A program made the position numbers and the translations under genes. A stretch of 57,537 bases of DNA. Origin: Pseudomonadales bacterium. Lineage in GTDB: Bacteria; Pseudomonadota; Gammaproteobacteria; Pseudomonadales; Azotimanducaceae. Shown here piece by piece: positions 15,955-24,599 of the stretch (the stretch's first letter is position 1; each line of letters starts with the position of its first letter). The stretch is taken from positions 1-57,537 of the forward strand of contig JANQKS010000071.1 of assembly GCA_028281005.1 (NCBI GenBank), given 5' to 3'. The notes under the pieces are model-generated. The model ran no database searches. It was not told the DNA's origin and saw only the letters and a program-made list of their open reading frames with translations.

Positions 15955-16310
15955 GAACGCTGTGGTTACTTGGCTTAGGGGCCGCGTTGGGCGCCGCAGC
16001 AGCGCCTTACGCAGATGCGCAAACACACCGCTTTCTGGCCGAGCGTACGGTCTGGGCTAAGGTGACCCATGTCGAGCCCATCAGCACCGAGCGTCACATC
16101 GCGCCAGCACTGGATTGCGCCGGACCCAGACCCCCGCAAGCAAGCCTCGAAACCCTGCTGCGATGGGACCTCGACCCAGCCTGCCGTGATAGAACCGAAG
16201 CACATGTGCACGGTTATCGGGTCAGCTACACCTGGGACGGACGCCACTACAGCATAGAAATGCAGGATCATCCGGGGCCGCGCATCCCCTTACGCCTGAG
16301 AATCCGCTAA
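15951..16310 (+). CDS. Small secreted protein, paralogue of the protein at 9872 (envelope cluster gene 9)
   Basis: 119 residues from the ATG at 15951, which overlaps the transglycosylase stop (ATGA). An upstream TTG at 15942 is less likely. Signal peptide ends near YADA (about 25). Two cysteines (LDCAGP and DPACRD) are followed by the same ending as the 9872 protein: HGYRVSYTWDGRHYSIEM, then HPGPRIPLRLRI. The two small proteins thus bracket the cluster. Function unknown; a surface or periplasmic accessory is likely. Confidence 0.72.
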   Translation: MRTLWLLGLGAALGAAAAPYADAQTHRFLAERTVWAKVTHVEPISTERHIAPALDCAGPRPPQASLETLLRWDLDPACRDRTEAHVHGYRVSYTWDGRHYSIEMQDHPGPRIPLRLRIR

Positions 16311-16363
16311 ACACCGTTGTTCAATTGGTGATAGTCTGCGCCAAAAAAGGGCGGAGTAGGACC

Positions 16364-17815
16364 TTGCGACTGACCACCAGTGATGCTTCTTTTCTGTATT
16401 TGGAATCAGCCAGCGGGCCGATGCACATTTCTTCGGTGCACATCATCGAAGGTGAACTCAGTTTCGAGGAAGTGTTTGCGCACTTCGAAAAGCGCATACA
16501 TCTGATTCCAGCCTACCGGCGCAAATTAGCCCAGGTACCTTTTAACATTGCTCATCCCACCTGGGTCGACGACCCGGATTTTGAACTTGCCAATCACCTT
16601 GAACAGCATGCTTTGCCGCCGGAAACCAGCCTCGATGAAGCCGTCGACATTGCCGTGCACCTCAATGAACCGATGCTCGACCGCAGCCGCCCGTTGTGGA
16701 AATCTTTCATCATTACCGGCGTTCAGGGTTATACGCTCATGGTGCATGCGGTCCATCACTGCATGATCGATGGCGCTTCCGGGGTGGAATTGCTGGCCAT
16801 TATTTATGACTTCGACCCCGCCGGCGATCCGGTAAAAGAGGCGGCACAAACTTGGGAACCCGAGCCGCCGCCGAGCGCTACGGAGCTGTTTAACGAAGCG
16901 TTGAGCGAGAACTTGCAAGATCTGGTGCACACCGATTGGTCAGAGTACTTGGTCACCAACCCTGATCAACGCGGCTTGTTACAACGGGCCAGCAAAGTGA
17001 TGACCGACTTTTTCTCCAAACCCGTGGTCACCGCCCCGTTTAACGCCGGCCTCGTTGGGCCCGAGCGACGCTTAAGCTGGATTAAGTTGCCGTTTGATGA
17101 AATTCGCGAGGTACGTCGAGCCCTCGGCGGCACCATCAACGACATTGTCCTGACCATGGTGTCCGAGGGGGTCGCTCAATATTTGGCCAAACACGGCGAA
17201 CAGACCAACGACCAATACATGCGCATCATGTGCCCGGTCAACGTACGCACCGAAGATCAGAAAGGTGCCCTCGGCAACCAAGTCTCGGCCATCTTCCCGG
17301 TATTACCCGCCTGGTCCATGACACCGCTACAACGCCTCGCCACCGTCTGTGCGGAAACCGAGAAAATTAAACAAAACCAGGATGCCCAGGCGCTCACCAT
17401 GTTACAGAAGAGTGCGCCGGAACCTTGGCCGGTGGCATTGTGGCCGACCCAGTTGGTTGGCACACCCATGGACCCAACCGCCATGGCGTCTAGATTACCC
17501 ATGCCGATGTTACCCAGCGGTGTGCGGCCACCCAACATCGGCTACAACTTCACATGCACCAATGTTCCTGGCCCCCAGGTACCGCAGTACATGTGCGGAC
17601 ACAAAGTGCTAAGTCAGATCGGTTTGCTGATTTTGACCGGCAACATCGGCTTCAGCGTGACCATACTGAGTTACAACAAGACCCTGTTTTTTGGCTTCAT
17701 CAGCGAGCCACGACTGATGCCGGACGTAGAGAGAATATCCGGCACCGCCGCAGACACCTTCAACGCCTTGTTGGACGCGGCGCGCGAACGTGCCGCCAGC
17801 CTGCAGCAAAGTTAG
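16364..17815 (+). CDS. WS/DGAT (wax ester synthase / diacylglycerol acyltransferase) family protein
   Basis: 483 residues from a TTG at 16364, with GGAG 7 bases upstream. The N-terminus MRLTTSDASFLYLESASGPM is the typical family opening, so the longer reading from 16325 is rejected. The active site H-H-C-M-I-D-G is at 131-137, with PLW at 110-112 and the GTINDIVLT helix downstream. The enzyme transfers acyl groups from acyl-CoA to an alcohol or diacylglycerol, making neutral storage lipid at the inner membrane. It leads a short run with a GNAT and a hotdog thioesterase, consistent with CoA-ester metabolism. Confidence 0.9.
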   Translation: MRLTTSDASFLYLESASGPMHISSVHIIEGELSFEEVFAHFEKRIHLIPAYRRKLAQVPFNIAHPTWVDDPDFELANHLEQHALPPETSLDEAVDIAVHLNEPMLDRSRPLWKSFIITGVQGYTLMVHAVHHCMIDGASGVELLAIIYDFDPAGDPVKEAAQTWEPEPPPSATELFNEALSENLQDLVHTDWSEYLVTNPDQRGLLQRASKVMTDFFSKPVVTAPFNAGLVGPERRLSWIKLPFDEIREVRRALGGTINDIVLTMVSEGVAQYLAKHGEQTNDQYMRIMCPVNVRTEDQKGALGNQVSAIFPVLPAWSMTPLQRLATVCAETEKIKQNQDAQALTMLQKSAPEPWPVALWPTQLVGTPMDPTAMASRLPMPMLPSGVRPPNIGYNFTCTNVPGPQVPQYMCGHKVLSQIGLLILTGNIGFSVTILSYNKTLFFGFISEPRLMPDVERISGTAADTFNALLDAARERAASLQQS

Positions 17816-17834
17816 AGCAGAAAAGTTAAAGCAG
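17808..17834 (+). repeat. 14-bp-period duplication at a stop codon
   Basis: AAAGTTAGAGCAG (17808-17820) is repeated as AAAGTTAAAGCAG (17822-17834). The first copy contains the TAG stop of the WS/DGAT gene, and the second precedes the ribosome site of the next gene. One of several such short tandem duplications at gene ends in this window. Confidence 0.6.
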
Positions 17835-17847
17835 TAAAGAGGACACT

Positions 17848-18438
17848 ATGTCAGAACAACCCGACACCGACAGCTATCCCAAAAACGTCACCCTGCCCGA
17901 CGGCACGGCCATCGAACTGCACCGCATGACTGCCGCCGACCGCGACGCCGTATTGGAATTTGCGCGCAGCTTGCCCCAAGAAGACTTGTTGTTCCTGCGC
18001 GTCGACATTACGCAGGACAGCGTTGTGGATGAATGGATCAAAAACCTAAGCAGCGGCCACTCCATGTCATTGGCCGCGTACGACAACAACGGTTTTATCG
18101 GTTACGCGTCTATCCACCGCAACCCCACCACTTGGACGCGTCACATGGGCGAAGTGCGCGTCAACGTCAGTCCCAGTTATCGCAGTCGGGGTTTGGGGCG
18201 GGTATTGAGCAGCCATATTTTTGATCTCGCCAACGAGTGGGGTTTGCTGAAGCTCACCGCACACATGACATCCGATCAGCGTGGGGCGCAGGCGGCTTTC
18301 CGGCGTTTGGGTTTTGTGCCTGAAGCACACCTGGCGGATTACGTTCAAGATCGTAACGGTACCACCCGGGATATGGTAATTATGTCGTTTGATGTGGACG
18401 GTCACACCGACCAGACCATGGGCACGGTAAAACTTTAG
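17848..18438 (+). CDS. GNAT-family N-acetyltransferase
   Basis: 196 residues, cytoplasmic. A beta-alpha GNAT fold is visible: an N-terminal strand with the substrate loop ALEFARSLPQEDLLFLR-like region, then EVRVNVSPSYRSRGLGRVL, whose R-S-R-G-L-G is the acetyl-CoA pyrophosphate loop (motif A), and the later AQAAFRRLGFVPEA (motif B). The ribosome site GAGGA lies 6 bases before the ATG. It sits between WS/DGAT and a thioesterase on the same strand. Acceptor substrate unknown. Confidence 0.85.
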   Translation: MSEQPDTDSYPKNVTLPDGTAIELHRMTAADRDAVLEFARSLPQEDLLFLRVDITQDSVVDEWIKNLSSGHSMSLAAYDNNGFIGYASIHRNPTTWTRHMGEVRVNVSPSYRSRGLGRVLSSHIFDLANEWGLLKLTAHMTSDQRGAQAAFRRLGFVPEAHLADYVQDRNGTTRDMVIMSFDVDGHTDQTMGTVKL

Positions 18439-18467
18439 CGCCACGACCGCAGCACCCAAGCCTATCC

Positions 18468-18923
18468 ATGAGTAAAGCAACCGCGCGCTCCAACGCGTTC
18501 ATCGAGCAGTTTGACGCCTTGCCCTTCCATCAATATTTGGGCCTCACCCTGGTGGAAGCGAAACCGGGGTTCGGCAAAATTGCCTTACACCGTGGCGAAC
18601 AGACACCCACCGGCGTTGGCGGCAGCGTCCACGGCGGTGTATTGGCAGCCATGGTCGACATCGCCATGCTGGTAGCGGTGTTTGCAGAGCTCGGTGACGA
18701 CAAACAACCCGCTGGTACCGCAGACCTGGGGATCACTTATCTGCGCCAGGCCCAGGGGGAAATCATTTACGCGACTGCCACCGTCATAAAAAGCGGCCGA
18801 CAGCTGGCTTCCATCGAAGTGGACATCACCGACGATGCCGGCACCTTGTGCGCCAAAGGGCGCACCCTGTATGCCTTCCGCGCCGGTGCAGCCGGAGCGC
18901 TTACACCACCAGGCCGGCCTTAG
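18468..18923 (+). CDS. PaaI-type hotdog thioesterase
   Basis: 151 residues, a single hotdog domain. Family signature: GGSVHGGVLAAMVDIAMLVA (H-G-G-x-x-x-x-x-x-D, with the catalytic acid in the central helix), then TADLGITYLRQAQG and IYATATVIKSGRQLASIEVDI. It hydrolyses acyl-CoA thioesters, often phenylacetyl- or hydroxyphenylacetyl-CoA-like, to release CoA. Its last 23 bp overlap the end of the convergent amidohydrolase gene. Confidence 0.9.
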   Translation: MSKATARSNAFIEQFDALPFHQYLGLTLVEAKPGFGKIALHRGEQTPTGVGGSVHGGVLAAMVDIAMLVAVFAELGDDKQPAGTADLGITYLRQAQGEIIYATATVIKSGRQLASIEVDITDDAGTLCAKGRTLYAFRAGAAGALTPPGRP

Positions 18924-20565
18924 TGTCGGTATAACCCGCCGCAGTGTAAGACAGCGCCCCGTTTACGTACACCGAGTGGTAACCCTGGGAGCGGCGTACA
19001 TAGCGGCGCGCCTCACCGGGAAAGTCGTCGACAAACTCTTCGGAACCTACCGTCACGGCATCAGGGTCAAACAACACCACGTCTGCGGCTTTACCCACCG
19101 CCAAAACGCCGCGGTCTGCTAACCCCCAGTCTTCGGCCACTTCACCCGTCATGCGATGTACCGCCCGCTCTAGGCTCATTTGCCCGGTTTCGCGCACATA
19201 GTGTTCAAGCAAATGTGTGGTGTCCCCAGTGCCACAGAATTGGGTGATATGGGCACCGGCATCGGAAGCACCAAAGTGACACAAGGGATGATCGATCAGC
19301 TGTGCCACCGCCGTTTTGTCCGCGTTAATCACGTTTTTCAGCTGAAATTCCGTCTCCAAGTTGTCCGCCAGGGCAATATCCAGGATCACTTCAGCCATTT
19401 CTTTACCTTCAGCTTGGGCAATCTCCATCAAGCTGCGGCCACCGTATTGCGCATTGTCGGCGGCAAATGTCTGCCCCACAGTGAGGAAAGGGATCGCGCC
19501 GCTCATACCCATGGCGTTTTTCATTTCTTCAACCAATACCTCACGCTGAGCAACAAACTGTGCCGCCCTGTCGCCGGCGGGTAGATCCATGATGGCTTTC
19601 CAATGCGGCAGCGCAAACAACAGCATCGAGGTTTCCGACAAACGCATATTTAGATCAAAACAGCGCGGCATGACTTGACCGTAGACCCGAGCACCGCGAC
19701 TGTGTTGTTCTTCCAACGCGGCGATGATTTCCGCAGCATGCGGAGAAGTGGGTGAGCTCAACACCGGCTGTAAGCTGCACGGCACCCCTGCCGCCAGACT
19801 GATTTCACCCAGCTCGCGAATGTTGTCCAGCTCTTTCTCCAGATCCGGAAAGTACGGCACGATCTGCCAAATTCCGCGCCCGCTTTTGGCCATGGCTTGT
19901 GCTAAGGCGATCTTTTCGTCGAGGTCGGCAAACTGGCTGGGGACGGGATGGCCGTTTTCATCCATATCGACGTAAGAGCTGGAGATACCCAGCGCCCCGG
20001 CCGCCATGGCTTCCTCAACCAGGCGACACATTTGGGCAAGTTCATCCGCATTTGCCGTACGCTCTTGGCTGGCTGCACCCATCACGTAAAACCGCAATGC
20101 CGAGTGCCCAATGAGAGCGCCAACGTTGATACCCAAATCCCCGCGTACATGCTCCAGGTACTCTGGAAAACTCTCCCAGGTAAACGGCACTGCCGCATCA
20201 AACGTCCTTTTTTTGATGTCTTCAATGACACCAAACATGCTGACAATTTTGTCCGCCCCTTGGCGGTCGCGAATGGGGGCAAGGCTTAAAGAACAATTGC
20301 CAATCACCACCGTGGTAATGCCATGCTCCATGGACGGTGTTGCGTAGCCGTCCCAGCATAGCTGCGGGTCAAAGTGGGTGTGGATGTCGATAAACCCAGG
20401 CGCCACCGCCAGCCCGCTGGCGTCGACCTCCTCCTTGGCATCCCCTTCGACGCGGCCGATCGCTGCAATTTTGCCATCTTTAATGGCCAAGTCGCCTGCA
20501 TACGCTGGCTCCCCCGTACCATCTACCAGCTTGCCGTTGCGAATAACTGTGTCATATGCCGCCAT
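18901..20565 (-). CDS. Amidohydrolase family protein, N-acyl-D-amino-acid deacylase type
   Basis: 554 residues, cytoplasmic. The N-terminus YDTVIRNGKLVDGTGEPAY and the metal motif FIDIHTHFDPQ are typical of D-aminoacylase/D-hydantoinase-like members. GASDAGAHITQFCGTGDTTH near residue 440 carries the catalytic Asp. The C-terminal sandwich ends ADVVLFDPDAVTVGSEEFVDDFPGEARRYV. Enzymes of this class cleave N-acyl-D-amino acids or cyclic imides, but the many proteobacterial homologues near acyl-CoA genes have unproven substrates. Divergent from the SDR gene at 20683 across 117 bp, which probably holds both promoters. Confidence 0.87.
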   Translation of the reverse strand: MAAYDTVIRNGKLVDGTGEPAYAGDLAIKDGKIAAIGRVEGDAKEEVDASGLAVAPGFIDIHTHFDPQLCWDGYATPSMEHGITTVVIGNCSLSLAPIRDRQGADKIVSMFGVIEDIKKRTFDAAVPFTWESFPEYLEHVRGDLGINVGALIGHSALRFYVMGAASQERTANADELAQMCRLVEEAMAAGALGISSSYVDMDENGHPVPSQFADLDEKIALAQAMAKSGRGIWQIVPYFPDLEKELDNIRELGEISLAAGVPCSLQPVLSSPTSPHAAEIIAALEEQHSRGARVYGQVMPRCFDLNMRLSETSMLLFALPHWKAIMDLPAGDRAAQFVAQREVLVEEMKNAMGMSGAIPFLTVGQTFAADNAQYGGRSLMEIAQAEGKEMAEVILDIALADNLETEFQLKNVINADKTAVAQLIDHPLCHFGASDAGAHITQFCGTGDTTHLLEHYVRETGQMSLERAVHRMTGEVAEDWGLADRGVLAVGKAADVVLFDPDAVTVGSEEFVDDFPGEARRYVRRSQGYHSVYVNGALSYTAAGYTDTKAGLVV

Positions 20566-20682
20566 GTTTGCTCCTCAAATACCTACCAAAAAATGTAGCA
20601 TAGTTCAAAATTTTGGCGCCCACCACGGCATATCCAGTATCATCGTGCGCTCACTTTAAGCAGCGCACCAAGGGGAGACGCT

Positions 20683-21447
20683 ATGCAGACGCTGGATGAT
20701 TTATTTGGCCTCACCGGCGAAGTGGCCATAGTGACCGGTGGCGGACGCGGTATCGGTGAGGGTATCGCCAAAGTTTTGTCCGGCGCCGGCGCCAAAGTCA
20801 TTGTTGCCGCACGCCGCGCCAACGAGGTTGAGCGGGTTGCACAAGAAATTCGCGATGCCGGTGGCGAAGCGCTGGCGGTCCCCACCGATGTGACCAACCC
20901 CCAAGCAGTTGAGGCGTTGGGAAATGCGGCTATCAAAGAATGGGGGCGGTTAGATATCTGGGTCAACAACGCCGGTGGTTCGCCGCTACAGGTGCCGCTC
21001 ACCGAACTACCGAAAGAAGAGTGGGACAATACCCTGGCGTTGAATCTGACCGCCATTTGGGAATGTACCTGCACCGCGGCGCGGCTGATGGAAAACGGCG
21101 GTAAAGTGGTGAATATTTCCAGCATCGCCGCGCACATGGTGATTCCCGGCAGCGGCCATTACAGCGCCGCCAAGGCCGGCGTTAACATGCTGACGCAAAC
21201 TTTTGCGCGGGAACTTGGACCGCGCGTGCGGGTCAACTGCATCATGCCCGGCGCGGTACCAACGGAAATTATGATGCAAGCCATGGGCCTAAAAGACGAT
21301 GACCTGCCGGGCTTGGAGAAGTTTCTGAACCTCCCGTCCGGCCGCCTTGGCACCCCTCAAGATCTGGGTGCCGCCGTGTTGTACTTCACATCCAACGCAA
21401 CTCAGTGGGTGACCGGCCAGGTCCTGGCGGTGTCCGGCGGACAATAG
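20683..21447 (+). CDS. Short-chain dehydrogenase/reductase (SDR)
   Basis: 254 residues, classical SDR. The cofactor loop T-G-G-G-R-G-I-G is at 18-25, NNAGG at 95-99, and the catalytic Tyr160 and Lys164 lie in HYSAAKAG with Ser146 or Ser147 upstream. It ends TGQVLAVSGGQ. An Arg-rich segment after strand 2 (AARRAN) favours NADP(H). A strong GGGGAGA precedes the ATG. It begins a three-gene run with two MDR oxidoreductases. Fatty-acid or steroid alcohol oxidation is plausible; substrate unknown. Confidence 0.92.
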   Translation: MQTLDDLFGLTGEVAIVTGGGRGIGEGIAKVLSGAGAKVIVAARRANEVERVAQEIRDAGGEALAVPTDVTNPQAVEALGNAAIKEWGRLDIWVNNAGGSPLQVPLTELPKEEWDNTLALNLTAIWECTCTAARLMENGGKVVNISSIAAHMVIPGSGHYSAAKAGVNMLTQTFARELGPRVRVNCIMPGAVPTEIMMQAMGLKDDDLPGLEKFLNLPSGRLGTPQDLGAAVLYFTSNATQWVTGQVLAVSGGQ

Positions 21448-21481
21448 AAAAACGAGCAACTAGCAACTCGAGGAGTCCAAA

Positions 21482-22486
21482 TTGGAGATTATCAACCGAC
21501 GCGTGTTTCTGCGCGAACGCCCAAACGGCATGCCCGGCACGGCAAATTTTGACGTCGAGGATCAGACCATCGACGCGCTGCCCGACGACCACGTGGTGGT
21601 CAAAGTGGACACTTTGTCGATCGATGCTTTCATCGGCACCACCCTAAACGAGGGCAGTTTCCACGCCTCCACACCCGTGGGCGGAACCATCACCGCTTTG
21701 GGCGTCGGCGAGGTGGTGGCCAGCAACTTCGACGGTTTAAAACCCGGAGATTGGGTACATGGTCCTTTGTTGGCGCAGACCCATACCCTCATGCCGGGCG
21801 CGGCTTTTCAGAAAATTGAGCCAGGCCCGAACATCCCGCCGAGCACCTACTTGGGTGTATTGGGATTAACCACAGGCTTAACCGCGTGGGCAGGTTTGAT
21901 ACCCGTCGGCGAGGTGAACGCGGACGATACCGTTGTCGTCAGCGGTGCCGCCGGTGCGGTGGGCACCGTTGCCGTGCAGTTAGCCAAGGCGCGTGGCGCA
22001 CGCGTGATCGGCATCGCGGGCGGACCCGAAAAGTGTCGTTTCCTAACAGAAGATCTGAGCCTAGACGGCGCCATTGATTACAAAAATGAAGACATCGACG
22101 CCAGAGTCAAACAGCTGGCGCCCGACGGTGTAACGTTGTTCTTCGACAACGTCGGCGGTGAGATCCTCGACATCATGCTGGATAACCTGGCCATGGGTGG
22201 CCGCGTGGTGTTGTGTGGCGCCATTTCGCAATATCAAAACATGGACGATGTGCGCGGGCCAAAGCTGTACTTGCGGATTGCTGAACGTAACGCTTCCATG
22301 CGCGGCTTCACGGTTGACCGTTATGCGGAACACTTTGCCGAAGCCACTGAAGAGTTGTCGCGCCTGTTGACCGAAGGCAAAATGAATTTACCGGAGCATA
22401 TCGTCAACGGCATCGACAATTTTCCAGACGCGTTGATAACTTTGTTCACCGGCGGGCACACCGGCAAAATGCTGGTAAAACCCTAA
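21482..22486 (+). CDS. MDR-family NADPH-dependent oxidoreductase (CurA / prostaglandin-reductase type)
   Basis: 334 residues from a TTG start at 21482, supported by GAGGAG 8 bases upstream. It is a zinc-free medium-chain reductase: N-terminal NRRVFLRERPNGMPGTANFD, then LGLTGLTAWAGL, the nucleotide loop SGAAGAVGTVAVQLAKARGA, and DYKNEDI further on. Homologues reduce the C=C bond of enones (curcumin, prostaglandins, leukotrienes) with NADPH. Co-directional with the upstream SDR and the downstream alcohol dehydrogenase-like gene. Confidence 0.9.
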   Translation: MEIINRRVFLRERPNGMPGTANFDVEDQTIDALPDDHVVVKVDTLSIDAFIGTTLNEGSFHASTPVGGTITALGVGEVVASNFDGLKPGDWVHGPLLAQTHTLMPGAAFQKIEPGPNIPPSTYLGVLGLTTGLTAWAGLIPVGEVNADDTVVVSGAAGAVGTVAVQLAKARGARVIGIAGGPEKCRFLTEDLSLDGAIDYKNEDIDARVKQLAPDGVTLFFDNVGGEILDIMLDNLAMGGRVVLCGAISQYQNMDDVRGPKLYLRIAERNASMRGFTVDRYAEHFAEATEELSRLLTEGKMNLPEHIVNGIDNFPDALITLFTGGHTGKMLVKP

Positions 22487-22511
22487 CCCACCTAATCGAC
22501 CCTAAGCATCA

Positions 22512-23567
22512 ATGGCAGACAACCCGGGTTCACTACCAGGCACCATGCAAGCCATGGTCATGACCCGGGTGTGTGACCTGCTGCAGGACGACAGCCCTTT
22601 GGAACCGCGCAAATTGGCGGTGCCACAGCCCGCGGCTGACGAAGTGTTGCTGGCAGTGCGCGCGTGTGGGGTCTGTCACACCGAGTTGGATGAGATCGAA
22701 GGCCGCACGCCGCCGCCACACTATCCGGTGGTGCCCGGGCATGAGATTGTGGGCGAAGTCATTGCCGTTGGCACCGAAGTTAAAGTTCTGCGCATTGGCA
22801 CCCGGGTTGGGGTTGGCTGGATACACCACTCAGACGGCTCCGCTGACGAGAACCTCAGCAGCGCATTCACTGCCACCGGCCGCGATGTAAATGGCGGTTA
22901 TGCCGAGTATGTCTGTGTGCCGGAACGTTATGCCTATCCCATACCCGAGCATTTCAGCGACAGCGAGGCCGCACCACTGCTCTGCGCAGGTGCCATTGGC
23001 TACCGCGCGCTGAGCCTAACCGGACTAGAGGACGGACAAGCGTTGGGCTTAACGGGTTTTGGCGGGTCCGCCCATCTGGTGTTGCAACTGTGTCGCCATC
23101 TGTTTCCGAACAGTCCGGTGTTCGTATTTGCGCGGGACCAACAAGCTCAAACATTTGCAAGGCAGCTGGGTGCGGATTGGGCCGGCCATACCGAAGATCA
23201 GCCACCGCAACCACTACAGGCCATCATTGACACCACGCCCGCATGGACACCCATCGTGCACGCGATGGCAAACTTACGTCCCGGCGGGCGCCTGGTGATT
23301 AATGCCATCCGCAAAGAAGACGCCGACAAAGAAGCGTTACTGTCGCTGAGTTATCACGATCATTTGTGGTTGGAGCGCGAGATAAAAAGTGTCGCCAACA
23401 TCACCGCGGCTGATATCCGCGAGTTTCTGCAAGTCGCCGCGGACATGCAAATCCATGTTGAAGTCGAGGAGTATCCGCTGCTTGGGGCCAATCGCGCCCT
23501 AACGGAATTGAAACGCGGCACCGTGCGCGGCGCGAAGGTGCTTAAGGTATCAAGCGCGACCGCCTAG
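22512..23567 (+). CDS. Zinc-type alcohol dehydrogenase-like MDR protein lacking structural-zinc cysteines
   Basis: 351 residues. Catalytic zinc features are present: CGVCHTELDEIEG, then GHEIVGEVIAVG. The lobe that normally binds a second zinc through four cysteines reads GWIHHSDGSADENLSSAF and has none, although the flanking sequence (GVGWIHHS and ATGRDVNGGYAEYVCVP) is well kept. The Rossmann loop is GLTGFGGSAHLVLQL. It is closest to the AdhA-like family of broad alcohol dehydrogenases. It may be fully active without structural zinc, or have lost stability or activity. Convergent with the FNR-type gene 14 bp away. Confidence 0.85.
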   Translation: MADNPGSLPGTMQAMVMTRVCDLLQDDSPLEPRKLAVPQPAADEVLLAVRACGVCHTELDEIEGRTPPPHYPVVPGHEIVGEVIAVGTEVKVLRIGTRVGVGWIHHSDGSADENLSSAFTATGRDVNGGYAEYVCVPERYAYPIPEHFSDSEAAPLLCAGAIGYRALSLTGLEDGQALGLTGFGGSAHLVLQLCRHLFPNSPVFVFARDQQAQTFARQLGADWAGHTEDQPPQPLQAIIDTTPAWTPIVHAMANLRPGGRLVINAIRKEDADKEALLSLSYHDHLWLEREIKSVANITAADIREFLQVAADMQIHVEVEEYPLLGANRALTELKRGTVRGAKVLKVSSATA

Positions 23568-23581
23568 GTTGCCGCTCCAGC

Positions 23582-24334
23582 TCAGACGTTGGCGTGTATA
23601 CCCAGCGTTTTGAGGGTATCTTCCTGCAGCACTTCGATGCGCTCACGGTTAGCAAGGATAACCCCGGCCGCCTGTAGCTTCGAAATAACCCGTGACAAGC
23701 TTTCTAACGTCATGCCAAGGTAGCTGGCGAGATCGGTCCGGCTCATCGGCGTGGGAATGTGTAAGGGGCTGCGCCCCAAACGTCGCAGCCGCTCCCCCAT
23801 ACCCACACAGAAGCCGGCAAAACGCGCCTGGGAAGAAGTCTGTTTGAGGTTGATCTGATGCCGCGTTTCAATACCGGCATTGGCCGCCAACTGCCTTACC
23901 AGCACTGATGCCAAACCAACCTCCGCCATATCATTCACCGCATCCAAGCTAAGCTCACAGACCGATGCGGTTTCCAGTGCAACGGCGGATTCACCATAAC
24001 AACCACCCACGTGCACATGGCCAAAGATCTCGCCGGGGATATAAAACCCGGTAACAAACTCATCCCCTTCAGCGTTGATGACATAAGTTTTGACCATGCC
24101 TGAGCGTACGTGATATTGCACCTGTGCCGGTGTCCCCGCGTAGTAAAGATGTTCACCTGCCGCCACGGCTTCAACACACTGGAAAATTTCCGAAAGTTGG
24201 GCCAGTTGTTGCGGATCGGACTGCGCGGCCAAACACGCCTGACGAGTTGGGCAAACCCGGCAGCGATGACTGGCCGCGCGTCGTGACGGTGGAACGCGCC
24301 TGGTTTCAGGCAAATAGAGTAGCTCTGCACACAT
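23582..24334 (-). CDS. FNR/ANR-type Crp-family regulator with four Fe-S cysteines
   Basis: 250 residues. The N-terminal Cys25, Cys28 and Cys34 (C-x2-C-x5-C) plus Cys126 in ALETASVCELSL match the four ligands of the oxygen-labile [4Fe-4S] cluster in FNR. The cNMP-type barrel is followed by a helix-turn-helix with MSRTDLASYLGMTLESLSRV. Glu211, Ser214 and Arg215 (E-x2-S-R) are the base-reading residues of FNR, predicting recognition of TTGAT-N4-ATCAA. An exact copy of that site lies upstream at 24417. The protein likely switches genes such as ompW on under low oxygen. Confidence 0.9.
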   Translation of the reverse strand: MCAELLYLPETRRVPPSRRAASHRCRVCPTRQACLAAQSDPQQLAQLSEIFQCVEAVAAGEHLYYAGTPAQVQYHVRSGMVKTYVINAEGDEFVTGFYIPGEIFGHVHVGGCYGESAVALETASVCELSLDAVNDMAEVGLASVLVRQLAANAGIETRHQINLKQTSSQARFAGFCVGMGERLRRLGRSPLHIPTPMSRTDLASYLGMTLESLSRVISKLQAAGVILANRERIEVLQEDTLKTLGIHANV

Positions 24335-24416
24335 GACACGAACTCTGAACTGCCCTCTTGGGGGGCTGAATCAGGGGATCTACCTACTTAACCTAGTGCT
24401 GTTTGGACGCACTATC

Positions 24417-24430
24417 TTGATCTAAATCAA
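24417..24430. promoter_or_regulatory. Perfect FNR/ANR box
   Basis: TTGATCTAAATCAA is an exact match to TTGAT-N4-ATCAA. Its centre (24423.5) is 41.5 bp before a start point near 24465, with TACAGT at 24453-24458 in the -10 position, so it fits a class II activated promoter directed towards ompW. It lies between the divergent FNR-like gene and ompW and might also autoregulate the former, for which I see no good -10. Confidence 0.85.
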
Positions 24431-24452
24431 GACCGCTGGCAGGCACAGCCTC

Positions 24453-24458
24453 TACAGT
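24453..24458 (+). promoter_or_regulatory. -10 element of the predicted FNR-dependent ompW promoter
   Basis: TACAGT at the spacing expected for a class II FNR promoter (box centre at -41.5). There is no separate -35 because the FNR box occupies it. The predicted transcript would have a leader of about 135 bases before the ompW ATG at 24600. Confidence 0.55.
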
Positions 24459-24599
24459 AGGCAAGTAGATTCGAAAGCCGCGCAAACGCTGTTGTTTGGC
24501 GCTTGCCGATCTACCAATAAAGCCGGATTTGGCAACGCGCATCCGGCAATAAATCCAGCAATTAATGGGTCATTGTTTTAGCGAACTTAAGGAACGCAT

